Source: Verrucomicrobiota bacterium (GTDB lineage: Bacteria > Verrucomicrobiota > Verrucomicrobiia > Limisphaerales > UBA9464). Taken from it: 64,000 nucleotides of DNA. This document shows positions 44,935 to 54,574 of this stretch, piece by piece. The position numbers were made by a program, and so were the translations under genes. Where the stretch lies: positions 1-64,000 of the forward strand of contig CANIZL010000012.1 in the NCBI GenBank assembly GCA_947471985.1, in the 5' to 3' direction. Within the stretch, counting starts at the first letter, position 1. Every line of letters starts with the position of its first letter. A model generated the notes under the pieces. The model did not search any database. It saw only the letters and a list, made by a program, of their open reading frames with translations, and was not told where the DNA came from.

Positions 44935-45072
44935 CGAGACGCCATTATGCCGGTCAACCCTGTCCGGGCAAGAAAGTGTCCACTCCGCTGGGGCCGCACG
45001 CTCCACCACCGCGCACCGCACCGCCGCACCGGCAAAAATTGGCCCCGGCCGCCCAATCGCTACGGTGTCGCC

Positions 45073-45906
45073 ATGACCTTCGCCATCTGCAACGAGATCT
45101 ATCGTGGCTGGACCCTGCCCGACACCTTCGCCCACGCCCGGCAGGCCGGCTACGACGCCGTGGAAATCGCGCCCTTCACCCTGAGCCCCTACGTCACGGA
45201 CCTCAGCACAGCCCGGCGGAGTGAAATCCGGGATCAGGCCGCCCGGGCCGGCATTGGCATCTCCGGCATCCATTGGGTGCTCTTCGGCACTGAGGGCCTG
45301 CATCTGACCGCTCCCGACGCTGCGATCCGCCAGCGCACCTCCCGCTATTTCCGGGATTTGGTGGCGTTCTGCGCGGATCTGGGCGGCACCCGCATGATCG
45401 TCGGTTCCCCCAAACAAAGGAATCTGGAATTCCACACCCCCACCACTGTCGGCATGGAACGGGCCACCGAAGTGCTGCGGGACGCCGTACGGGACGCCGA
45501 AGACCGTGGGGTGGTGCTCTGTTTCGAGCCGCTGGCGCCGTTTGAGACCAATTTTATCAATCGGGCCGCCGACGCCCTCCAACTCGCGGAAGGCTTCCGC
45601 TCCCCCGCCGCCAGCGTCATCCTTGACGTCAAAGCCCTGTGCGGCGAACCGGGCGGCGACGGCACCGCGGCCAACGTGCCGGCGATCATCCGCGCCTGCG
45701 CCGGACGCTTCGCGTATTTTCACGCCAACGATCGCAATCTTAAGGGACCGGGCTTCGGGGACGTTGATTTCCGACCCATCGCCGCCGCCCTGCGGGAGGC
45801 GCACTACGACGGGGTGGTCTCGGTGGAGGTGTTCAATTTCGACGAAGGCCCCGAAGTGATCGCCACGCAAAGCCGGGCGAACCTCCGGGCGGCCTTCGGA
45901 CAATGA
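45073..45906 (+). CDS. Sugar phosphate isomerase/epimerase-like TIM-barrel protein
   Basis: 277 residues from ATG 45073 (MTFAICNEIYRGWTLPDTFA). AP-endonuclease-2/xylose-isomerase superfamily: AGYDAVEIAPFTLSPY, GISGIHWVLFGTEGLHL, CFEPLAPFETNFINRAADAL (metal Glu), SVILDVKALCGEPG (Asp), YFHANDRNLKGPGFGDVDF (His and Asn-Asp) and GVVSVEVFNF (Glu). The metal-site residues look complete. It is like tagatose/psicose 3-epimerases and hydroxypyruvate isomerases; the substrate is not resolved. It precedes the GDP-mannose epimerase gene by 76 bases. Confidence 0.85.
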   Translation: MTFAICNEIYRGWTLPDTFAHARQAGYDAVEIAPFTLSPYVTDLSTARRSEIRDQAARAGIGISGIHWVLFGTEGLHLTAPDAAIRQRTSRYFRDLVAFCADLGGTRMIVGSPKQRNLEFHTPTTVGMERATEVLRDAVRDAEDRGVVLCFEPLAPFETNFINRAADALQLAEGFRSPAASVILDVKALCGEPGGDGTAANVPAIIRACAGRFAYFHANDRNLKGPGFGDVDFRPIAAALREAHYDGVVSVEVFNFDEGPEVIATQSRANLRAAFGQ

Positions 45907-45982
45907 CCCAGAACCGACTGCCACCGCAGGAAACACTGGCTTCCCTGGGCCCAGCCTTACACCTTCCGCGGCACTTTTAGGC

Positions 45983-46966
45983 ATGAAAAACGACCTCGTG
46001 GTGATTTGTGGCGGCGGCGGATTCATCGGCGGCCATCTGGTGGCGGATCTCCGCCGGCAGGGCTACACCCGCATCCGTTCGGTCGATGCCAAGCCCCAAT
46101 CGCAGTGGTACCAGCGCTTTCCCGACGTGGAGAATCTGGTCCTGAACCTCGAGGAAAAGCCGGCGGCCTACGCCGCGCTGCAAGGCGCGCACACGGTTTA
46201 CAATCTGGCCGCCGACATGGGCGGCATGGGGTTCATCGAACTCAACAAGGGGCTCTGCATGCTGACGGTGCTCATCAACACCCACCTGTTGATGGCCGCC
46301 AAGGATCTCGGCATCCAACGCTACTTCTACGCCTCCAGCGCCTGCGTTTACAACGGCGACAAACAACGGGATCCCAACGTGACCGCGCTGAAGGAGGCCG
46401 ATGCCTACCCCGCCCTGCCCGAAGACGGCTACGGCTGGGAAAAGCTTTTCAGTGAGCGCATGTGCCGGCATTTCCGCGAGGACTTCGGCGTCGCCACCCG
46501 CGTGGCCCGCTACCACAATGTTTACGGTCCGTTTGGCACGTACGAGGGCGGCCGCGAAAAGGCGCCCGCCGCGGTCTGCCGCAAGGTCATCACCGCGAAG
46601 CTCACCGGAAAGCATGAGATCGAAATCTGGGGCGACGGCCACCAGACGCGGTCGTTCATGTACATTGAGGACTGCCTGAAGGGTACCCAGATGCTGACCC
46701 ACAGCGCGTTTGTCGAGCCCCTGAACATCGGCAGCAGCGAACTGGTTTCGATCAACCAGCTGGTCGACATCGTGGAGGACATCGCCGGAGTGAAGTTGCA
46801 GCGGAATTACAAACTGGACGCCCCCAAGGGGGTCAACGGCCGCAATTCTGACAACACGCTCATCCAGGCCACGCTGGGCTGGGAACCCGGCACGCGGCTG
46901 AAGGACGGCATGGCGAAAACGTACGCGTGGATTTACGAGCAGATGACCGCGACCGCGCGGAGCTGA
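45983..46966 (+). CDS. gme: GDP-mannose 3,5-epimerase
   Basis: 327-residue extended SDR enzyme converting GDP-D-mannose to GDP-L-galactose (and GDP-L-gulose). The resemblance to the plant enzyme is visible along the length: VYNLAADMGGMGFIE, SSACVY with catalytic Cys121, YGWEK (Tyr150, Lys154) and the diagnostic YGPFGTYEGGREKAPAAVCR with Lys193. GDGHQTRSFMYIEDC, GRNSDNTLI and LGWEPGTRLKDG follow. In bacteria the product would feed a surface polysaccharide. No downstream L-galactose pathway genes are visible. The tightness of the motifs makes this more specific than a general epimerase call. Confidence 0.88.
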   Translation: MKNDLVVICGGGGFIGGHLVADLRRQGYTRIRSVDAKPQSQWYQRFPDVENLVLNLEEKPAAYAALQGAHTVYNLAADMGGMGFIELNKGLCMLTVLINTHLLMAAKDLGIQRYFYASSACVYNGDKQRDPNVTALKEADAYPALPEDGYGWEKLFSERMCRHFREDFGVATRVARYHNVYGPFGTYEGGREKAPAAVCRKVITAKLTGKHEIEIWGDGHQTRSFMYIEDCLKGTQMLTHSAFVEPLNIGSSELVSINQLVDIVEDIAGVKLQRNYKLDAPKGVNGRNSDNTLIQATLGWEPGTRLKDGMAKTYAWIYEQMTATARS

Positions 46967-47014
46967 GCGGACTTCGGTGGCCCGCGGCCGGACCGCCTGC
47001 TTTATTCCGGCCCG

Positions 47015-47947
47015 ATGAGCAAAACTGCAGTGCTATTTGCCGGCCAGGGTGCGCAGACCGTGGGCATGGGCCGCGATCTCGCCGCCGCGTTTCCGACCGC
47101 CCGAGCCTTGTTCGACCGCGCCGATGCGGTGCTCGCGCACGATCTGACCCGCGTGTGCTTCGACGGCCCGGAAGCCGAGTTAACCCGCACCGAAAACGCC
47201 CAGCCGGGCATCTATCTGGTGAGTTGGGTCGCCCTCACCCTCTTGCGCGAACGCGTGCCCGGATTCGAGTTTCAGGCCACCGCCGGACTTTCCCTGGGCG
47301 AGTTCACCGCCCTCGCGGCGGCCGGAGTCTGGTCCTTTGAAGACGGTTTGAAACTGGTACGAGCCCGCGGCCAATACATGCAGGAAGCCTGCGAGTCCAC
47401 CCGCGGCGGCATGGCTGCCATTCTTGGACTCGACGAAGCCGCCACCCGCGAAGTCTGCGCTGCCACCGGGGTGACTCTCGCGAATTTGAATTGTCCCGGC
47501 CAGATCGTCATCTCGGGCGACGCGGACCGTATCCCCGCCGCGGTGGAAGCCGCCAAGGCCCGCGGCGCCAAGCGCGCGGTTTCGCTGCCGGTCGCCGGCG
47601 CGTATCACTCGCCGCTGATGGCCAGCGCGCAGCCCAAACTCGCCGCCGCCCTCGCCGCCGTGACGTCGCACGCTCCCGGTGTTCCCGTGATCGCCAACGT
47701 CACCGCCCAACCCCACGGCGCCCTCGACACCATCGCCGACACCCTGGTCCAGCAGGTGACGTCCTCGGTGCGTTGGGAGGAGAGCATACGGTATCTTCTC
47801 GCCCAGGGCTTCACCCGCTTCATTGAACTCGGACCCGGTACGGCTCTGACCGGTTTTCTGAAGCGCATCGACAAGACCGCCACCGTGCTCAACGTGGCGG
47901 ACGTCGCGAGCCTTGAAGCCACGGTCGCACAATTGTCGGCGGCCTGA
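47015..47947 (+). CDS. fabD: Malonyl-CoA-ACP transacylase
   Basis: Loads malonyl groups on acyl carrier protein for fatty acid synthesis. 310 residues, standard length. LFAGQGAQTVGMGRDLA is the N-terminal motif; the nucleophile elbow is AGLSLGEFTAL (Ser93). LNCPGQIVISGD and PVAGAYHSPLM (His) complete the family pattern, with FIELGPGTALTGFLKRI at the end. Other fab genes are not next to it. Confidence 0.95.
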   Translation: MSKTAVLFAGQGAQTVGMGRDLAAAFPTARALFDRADAVLAHDLTRVCFDGPEAELTRTENAQPGIYLVSWVALTLLRERVPGFEFQATAGLSLGEFTALAAAGVWSFEDGLKLVRARGQYMQEACESTRGGMAAILGLDEAATREVCAATGVTLANLNCPGQIVISGDADRIPAAVEAAKARGAKRAVSLPVAGAYHSPLMASAQPKLAAALAAVTSHAPGVPVIANVTAQPHGALDTIADTLVQQVTSSVRWEESIRYLLAQGFTRFIELGPGTALTGFLKRIDKTATVLNVADVASLEATVAQLSAA

Positions 47948-47978
47948 ACAGCTGCCGCACCCACGACATCCGTCGCGA

Positions 47979-49637
47979 TCAGGTCGACGCTGCCGCCACC
48001 AAGGCGGCCCGCAGCGCCTTTTTATCGATCTTGCCGACACTCGTCCGCGGGATCGCCTCCACGAGCCGGATCTCCGTCAGCACCGCCCGCTGATGGATCG
48101 CTCCGGACTCGATGAAGCCGTGCAGGAACTTCTGCAATTCCCGCGGTGTAACCTGTCCCGCGTGAGCGGGATGTAGGACCACATCCGCATGGGGCCGTTC
48201 GTCCCACTTGGCGTTCGGCACTCCCACGACCGCGACTTCCTTCACCGCTTCGTGCCGGCTCAGGGCATTCTCCAATTCGAGCGACGAAATCCATTCGCCC
48301 CCGATCTTGATGACGTCCTTGAGCCGGTCGGTGATCCGCACATAACCGTCGAGATCGCGGTAGGCGATGTCCCCGGTGTGCAGCCAGCCGCCGCGCCACA
48401 ATTCGGCGGAGCGGACCGGATCCAGATGATAGCCCCCGGTCAACCATGGCGCGCGCAGGACCAATTCGCCTATCTGATCGCGCCCCGGCGGCAACAGCGT
48501 CCCGTTGGCACTCCAGATCCCGGCCTCGACGAGCGGAAGCGGAAAGCCAGTGCGCGAACAAACTTCCAGATCCGCCTCAGCGTCGGTGTCGGCGCGATCC
48601 GGCTTCGGGTGCGCCGACGCCACCACGGGGCACGTTTCCGACATCCCATAACTGCTGAGGAGTCGAATGCCGCGGGCACGCGCCTGCCGTGCCAGTCCCG
48701 CCGGCAACGGGGCGCCGCCCACCACCAGCTTCAGGTTGGACAAATCCACGCCGGCACTTTCCGGATGATTCAACAGAAGCTGGAGCACCGTCGGTACCCC
48801 ATGCGAAATGGTAACCTTGTGCCGGGCGATCAGGCGCAATAACAACGCCGGTTCAAAGCGGCCCGCGTAAACCTGGGTTAGTCCGAGCAGCGTCGCGAGA
48901 TACGGAAAACCCCACGCGTGCACGTGGAACATCGGGGTCAACGGCAGATAAACGTCATCACACTGCAACGAGAGCGGATCGTGGTGGACCGAGAAGTTCA
49001 GTCCGAGCGCCAGTGTGTGCAGCACCAGTTGGCGGTGGGTGAAATACACGCCCTTCGGTTCACCCGTAGTGCCCGTCGTGTAGAACAGCGTGGCCACGGT
49101 GTTTTCGTCGAGATCCGGAAAACAGAATTCCGACGACACCCCGGCCAGCAGCGCTTCGTATTCGCCCGCCAGCGCAATCCCCGGGTCAGCCGGCAGCGCC
49201 CCATCGGTCAATGCCACCCACGCCTGCACGTCCGGTAATTGCGGCGCCAGTTGGGCCGCCAGGGGGAGAAAATCCGTGTGCACCAGCATCACCGAGTCCG
49301 CCGCGTGCCGGATCGTGTACGCAATCTGCTCGGGGGTCAGCCGCACATTCACGGTGTGCAACACCGCCCCCAGCATCGGCACCGCGAAAAACAACTCCAG
49401 ATACCGATGACTATCGCAATCCAGCACCCCGACCCGGTCGCCCGGCTTCACCCCCAGGTCCGTGAGCACTCGTCCCAGTCGATCCACCCGGGCAAGAAAT
49501 TCCGCGTAGGAATGCTCCCGCAGATCCCGGTAAATAATGCGCTGCCCGCCTGCCCAGTGGCGCACACGGGTCAGCAGATCACGGATGAGGAGCGGTTGCA
49601 CCGGGGGGACAACCCAGGCCGAGGCGGGCGTTTTCAT
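47979..49637 (-). CDS. Fatty-acid-CoA ligase (AMP-binding)
   Basis: 552-residue ANL-superfamily enzyme activating a carboxylic acid with ATP and CoA. The P-loop motif is FYTTGTTGEPKGVYFTHRQ, the A5 motif LSSYGMSETCPVVAS, the A7 motif WLHTGDIAYRDLDGYVRI, the hinge DRLKDVIKIGGEWISS and the catalytic lysine lies in IPRTSVGKIDKKAL near the C-terminus. Most like medium/long-chain acyl-CoA synthetases of the DMSP/AlkK type by general pattern. It is convergent with fabD with 31 bases between the stops. Confidence 0.9.
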   Translation of the reverse strand: MKTPASAWVVPPVQPLLIRDLLTRVRHWAGGQRIIYRDLREHSYAEFLARVDRLGRVLTDLGVKPGDRVGVLDCDSHRYLELFFAVPMLGAVLHTVNVRLTPEQIAYTIRHAADSVMLVHTDFLPLAAQLAPQLPDVQAWVALTDGALPADPGIALAGEYEALLAGVSSEFCFPDLDENTVATLFYTTGTTGEPKGVYFTHRQLVLHTLALGLNFSVHHDPLSLQCDDVYLPLTPMFHVHAWGFPYLATLLGLTQVYAGRFEPALLLRLIARHKVTISHGVPTVLQLLLNHPESAGVDLSNLKLVVGGAPLPAGLARQARARGIRLLSSYGMSETCPVVASAHPKPDRADTDAEADLEVCSRTGFPLPLVEAGIWSANGTLLPPGRDQIGELVLRAPWLTGGYHLDPVRSAELWRGGWLHTGDIAYRDLDGYVRITDRLKDVIKIGGEWISSLELENALSRHEAVKEVAVVGVPNAKWDERPHADVVLHPAHAGQVTPRELQKFLHGFIESGAIHQRAVLTEIRLVEAIPRTSVGKIDKKALRAALVAAAST

Positions 49638-49737
49638 CTTCTATAAAATGGAACTTGATAAGAATGGGGGCGCGGCCGTCGATTGCCAAGCCGGGAACCC
49701 ACTTCGCCGAAACACCGCGCCCGACTGGCGTCTGAAG

Positions 49738-52422
49738 CTACGGCCAGACAAAACCTGCATGCTTCGTCCGCAGCATCGGCCGGTGTTTGGGATAAATCTT
49801 CTCCCGCCAGGCGGGCCAATCGGTGGTGCTATCCAGTCGTTTGCCTTCCGGCAGTTGCAGCCACAACCGCACCGGCACCAAGCCTTCCGCCACTGTGGGA
49901 TGCGTCTTGTGCGGGAAACAGTCGCTCAACTTCAACTGCGTCTCCGGTCCCGCCGCGGCTTCCGCCTCCGCATCCCCCTCCGCCGTGAGCGGGGGCGTTC
50001 CGACATACGTGAGTTTGATCCGGGTTTCGCCCCACAACACGGTGGCGGGGGTCAGTTCGTCCAGCCACGGCAGGCGGTCCCGCCCGAATTCGTCGAGAAA
50101 GGCCGGCAGCAACGCCACGGCCTGAGCGTCCTTCGCCAAAGTCAGGCCGCGGAAGGCGCGCGCGAGGGATCGCTTCATGGCGGCGGCATCCAACGCGGGC
50201 AATTCCAACTCCGGCAGCGCCCGGCGGGCACAGGCCGCGCGCGCCAGGAACTGTCGCACGCCGTGATCGAGATTCGGCAACTCAAACCAGCCCCGCGCCG
50301 CCGCATCGGCGAGACACGCGCCCGAGGCCATCGGATCCACTTCCCGCTGATGCTCCTGTCCAATGACCAAATCCAAAAAGCGCCGCACCCGCACCGCCGC
50401 GACCCGCTTGTGGGTGCGATCATAGAGATGCTCGACCGTCTCCTGAATGTGCTGCGGAAACATTTCGGACAACCACTCGGGCTTCACTGCCGTCGCGTGG
50501 CTCAGCAAAGTGAGGGCTCCATTGCGCCCACTGATCTCCCGGATGTGGGCATACACCAACAGCGGCGATTCCGTCACCACCGTCTCGCGCGCGAGCGTGC
50601 CAACGCGCCCTTCCGTAAGTCGACAATCCAAAGTTCCGGTGCTCGTTCGCTGCGCCAATTGATCGGCAAATCCCGCCAACAAACAGCGCTCCAAGGCATC
50701 CGGGGCGGATCGCATCTCCCCATCCGTGCCCGGTCCCGCTCCCGGCGCCGTCGTTGCCGGCTCCGATCGATGCAGTCGCTCCCGTTCCGCCACCTGCATC
50801 AGATGCCGATAGGTTTCGTCGACCTGACGGGCCGTCTGGGCGTGGATGCCGATCCGACGGCAGGCGTCGACGCTGAAGTTCTGATTTTTGGCGTACTGCT
50901 GGGCCCGCAGGAGCGTGTAAAAATCACTCGCCGCACTACCCTCGAAAAGTTCGCGAGCCTCCTTCAAATGGGCGTCGTCCCGACCCAGCCGCATCAGCAG
51001 ATCCCGCCCGCTCACCAACGCCGCGCACAGCGCCGCTGCGGGAACACAATTTCGGGTCGACGCCTCCACCAGCATCCGCGCATACCGGGGATGCATCGGC
51101 AGGCGCAGCATCTGACGGCCGACAGGGGTTAGATCCGACTCCGACGTAGCAGGAAGCGGGACTTCCGTTGCGGGCCGCAAGGCTCCCAAGGTCCGCAACA
51201 ACCGCTCCGCCCGCTCCACTGCGGCCCGGTCAGGACGATCCAGCCAATCGAAATCCGCCGCCCGCCGAATACCCAGGGAGTGGAGCAACAAGACCACTTC
51301 CGCCAAATCGGCCCGTTGAATCTCCGGCGTGTTCTTGGAAGCGCGGTTCAAGTGACCGCTCTCCGTCCACAAGCGCCAGCACGTGCCCGGCGCCGTTCGA
51401 CCGGCGCGACCCGCGCGCTGATCCGCACTCGCCCGGCTGATCTCCTCCACCAGCAGCGTCTGAATGCCGCGCTCGGCATCGTATCGGGCCACCCGCGCCA
51501 GCCCGCCATCCACTACGTGGCGGATGCCATCGATGGTGATCGATGTCTCTGCGACATTCGTGGCCACCACGACCTTGCGCACCGGATGCGGTTGAAACGC
51601 CCGATCCTGCTCCTCCATGGGCAGATCGCCGTGCAGGGGAATATAGGCCACGCGTTCGCCGAGCGACGCGGCGCGCAAGGCACTGATGGTGGCGTTGATT
51701 TCCGCCATGCCGGGCATGAACACCAACACATCGCCGTCCCAACCCTGCGCCACGATCGCCTCGACCGCTTCCGCCGCCAATTCGGTCCGGGGCCGTTCAT
51801 CCGCGTAATCAGCCCAGCGCACCTCCACCGGAAAGGCGCGTCCCTCGGAGACCAGAATCGGTGCCGCCGGAACAGATCCGTCCGCGGCTGTCTCCCCCGT
51901 TCCCGCCGCCAAATACCGCGCCACCGGCTCGGCTTCAAGCGTCGCCGACATCACCAGCAGCTTAAGGTCCGGCCGGCGTTCGCGCTGAATGCGCTTGGCC
52001 AAGGCTAGAGACACGTCGCTGAGCAGATTGCGTTCGTGAAATTCATCGAACACCAGGCACCCGATGTCCGCCAAATCCGGATCATCCTGCAGCCAACGCA
52101 GCAGCACACCCTCCGTGATAAAACAGATCCGCGTTCCTTGGCTGGTGCGATCTTCGAAGCGGATCTGGTATCCCACCTCGCCGCCCACTCGCGCATTGCG
52201 TTCCCACGCGACGCGCGTCGCCACGGTTCGCGCGGCCACGCGGCGGGGTTGGAGCACGACGATCTGCCGCGTGCCGGCCAGGCCGGCATCCAGCAGCATT
52301 TGGGGCACCTGCGTGGTTTTACCGGAGCCGGTCGCCGCGACCAGCACCAACTGATTGCCGGTCGTCAGGAGGCGGACGATGTCGGCATGAAGTTGCCAGA
52401 CAGGGAGCGCAAGGTTCGGCAC
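49738..52422 (-). CDS. hrpB: ATP-dependent helicase HrpB
   Basis: 894-residue DEAH-box RNA-helicase-like protein from GTG 52422. Motif I ATGSGKTTQVPQ, Ia LQPRRVAARTVA, motif II FDEFHERNLLSD (the DEFH variant typical of HrpB), motif III MSATLE, and motif VI DQRAGRAGRTAPGTCWRLW are all present. They are followed by HA2/OB-type regions and an HrpB C-terminal domain (WREKIYPKHRPMLRTKHAG). It is slightly longer than the usual 800-850 residues because of loops near 555-590 and 810-840. Target RNA unknown. It follows the TMEM14-like gene by 16 bases. Confidence 0.92.
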   Translation of the reverse strand: MPNLALPVWQLHADIVRLLTTGNQLVLVAATGSGKTTQVPQMLLDAGLAGTRQIVVLQPRRVAARTVATRVAWERNARVGGEVGYQIRFEDRTSQGTRICFITEGVLLRWLQDDPDLADIGCLVFDEFHERNLLSDVSLALAKRIQRERRPDLKLLVMSATLEAEPVARYLAAGTGETAADGSVPAAPILVSEGRAFPVEVRWADYADERPRTELAAEAVEAIVAQGWDGDVLVFMPGMAEINATISALRAASLGERVAYIPLHGDLPMEEQDRAFQPHPVRKVVVATNVAETSITIDGIRHVVDGGLARVARYDAERGIQTLLVEEISRASADQRAGRAGRTAPGTCWRLWTESGHLNRASKNTPEIQRADLAEVVLLLHSLGIRRAADFDWLDRPDRAAVERAERLLRTLGALRPATEVPLPATSESDLTPVGRQMLRLPMHPRYARMLVEASTRNCVPAAALCAALVSGRDLLMRLGRDDAHLKEARELFEGSAASDFYTLLRAQQYAKNQNFSVDACRRIGIHAQTARQVDETYRHLMQVAERERLHRSEPATTAPGAGPGTDGEMRSAPDALERCLLAGFADQLAQRTSTGTLDCRLTEGRVGTLARETVVTESPLLVYAHIREISGRNGALTLLSHATAVKPEWLSEMFPQHIQETVEHLYDRTHKRVAAVRVRRFLDLVIGQEHQREVDPMASGACLADAAARGWFELPNLDHGVRQFLARAACARRALPELELPALDAAAMKRSLARAFRGLTLAKDAQAVALLPAFLDEFGRDRLPWLDELTPATVLWGETRIKLTYVGTPPLTAEGDAEAEAAAGPETQLKLSDCFPHKTHPTVAEGLVPVRLWLQLPEGKRLDSTTDWPAWREKIYPKHRPMLRTKHAGFVWP

Positions 52423-52438
52423 GGGAAGGGAACGAAGA

Positions 52439-52735
52439 TCAGCGCGGGCTGAGCCAGAGCAGCAAGCCGAGGGTGATGATGGAAACCACCGCCATCACGC
52501 CGGACGGCATGATCTTTTTGGTGGAGGCATAGCGCACCGTGAAGAGCACCATGAGAAAACCGGCCACGGCCTGGGCCGCGAGGACGGGCAACTTGCCCAG
52601 TGCCACGAGCACCAGCGGCACCGCGCAGGCGGCCGACATGATCAGGGACACCTTGCTTTTCGCCTTCAGGAACCCCATCAGCCCGCCCACCACAATCAGG
52701 GCGGTATAAACCCAAACGACGGTAATCGCATTCAT
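52439..52735 (-). CDS. TMEM14-family small membrane protein
   Basis: 98 residues from ATG 52735 (ATG 52747 is an alternative). Four hydrophobic helices with the family pattern VVGGLMGFLKAKSKVSLIMS, ALGKLPVLAAQAVAGFLMVL, RYASTKKIMPSGVMAVVS and ITLGLLLWLS. Bacterial members (UPF0136) are of unknown function. The frame is open to 53182 but the upstream part is antisense to the prepilin gene. It is the likely first gene of a pair with hrpB. Confidence 0.82.
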   Translation of the reverse strand: MNAITVVWVYTALIVVGGLMGFLKAKSKVSLIMSAACAVPLVLVALGKLPVLAAQAVAGFLMVLFTVRYASTKKIMPSGVMAVVSIITLGLLLWLSPR

Positions 52736-52912
52736 GCCGCCCACCATGGCGGTTTTGTTCCGCGGGGAAAGCGCAGACATCCGTCGGTTCCCCGCTTCCC
52801 TTCGGCGTCTACCTTCCATCGTCCGCATGAGCCGCATCACCGGTAATTCGGAGGATTTTGACGTTGACGCACCCGGCGCCTGACGGAGGCTGCCCGAAGT
52901 CGGCTGTTCATC

Positions 52913-53707
<795 letters not shown>

Positions 53708-53766
53708 TCTCCAGTTCCCCGTTCCCATCCGGTAGCACCGTCCCCGAAGGTAGGACGATCAGCAAC

Positions 53767-53943
53767 TCACTGGCGCTGATCCATCCACCAGATGATGCCG
53801 CCGAGCAAGGCGGAGAACAGCGCGCCCACGAACAAGGCAGCCATCAACTGACGTTGACGCTTCAGCTTCACCCCGCGGCCCTGACCGGGCAGCAGGTAGT
53901 AGCGGTGTTCATCCGGATTCTTTGGTTTACCCCAACCGAACAT
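53767..53943 (-). CDS. Small single-pass membrane protein, unrecognised
   Basis: 58 residues from ATG 53943 (MFGWGKPKNPDEHRYYLLPGQGRGVKLKRQRQ...). A basic, hydrophilic first half is followed by one helix (LMAALFVGALFSALLGGIIW) and a short tail WMDQRQ. No family recognised. The coding case rests on the start, composition and a clean stop in a low-complexity neighbourhood; it could be a conserved small protein of the group. The frame continues to 54213 without a plausible protein. Confidence 0.55.
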   Translation of the reverse strand: MFGWGKPKNPDEHRYYLLPGQGRGVKLKRQRQLMAALFVGALFSALLGGIIWWMDQRQ

Positions 53944-54574
53944 GATTACAGGCCTGTAACTTGGCGTCCCGGACCCACCCGACGCAAACCGAAGCGCAGC
54001 AGCCGAAAACGGTGAACCGCCCCCATCCGAAGCCGACTCCCCAGTCCAACGCGCCCCAAAAAGCGAACCTGCCACCCCATTCACAACTGGGCCAAATAGG
54101 GAGCCTGCCCCAATCTGCGGCACTGCCGGATAGTGAACCTGCCCCAATCTTCGCGCCCCTCTACCCAACCCCAACGGGCCGCCATCCCATAGCCTTGGGA
54201 GTCGCCCGGGCATCCCCGCCTCCGCCGGACCCGGAGCTCAACGGGGCACAATAACGAACCTGGCACTCCATTCGCGGCCGAGCCCAATGGGGAGCCTGGC
54301 ACCATCTACGGCACCCGCAGAACGGTGATCCTGCCCCCACGCATAGGCCGCCCCAATCCCAACGGGATGGAATCCTTCAGCCCGGGGTTGCGCGCCTCGC
54401 GCTACCCCGGGTTTAAGCCCCCCAATAGCCCCAACCCCATCGGGGTTGAATCAAAAGGCGCCCCCCCGATCAAAGCCGACCGCGCCCAATAGGGAGCCTG
54501 CCCCCATCTCCGGCACTGACGGATGGCGAACCGAATTGCGTCGGGGCGCGGGAGGGCTCCAAAGTACGGCCCCA
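53944..54574. repeat. Repeat-rich non-coding spacer with palindromes and three about 53-bp degenerate units
   Basis: No supported gene in these 630 bases. Three related units, each starting near GCCCAATAGGGAGCCTG, lie at 54091-54144, 54282-54336 and 54484-54533. Two longer leaders (54052-54092 and 54243-54282, each with GCGAACCTG- or ACGAACCTG-type words) precede the first two. Between the second and third units is a 14-base-stem hairpin at 54381-54411 (CCCGGGGTTGCGCG with one mismatch, loop CCT). Smaller palindromes ATCCC/GGGAT (54356-54368) and AACCCC/GGGGTT (54433-54447) flank it. Looks like a mosaic of interspersed repeats. Confidence 0.75.

Noticed and set aside
44935..46026. Upstream extension of the cupredoxin-like frame to 711 residues
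   Set aside because: It is antisense to the TIM-barrel gene; the N-terminal membrane helix at 44934 marks the true start.
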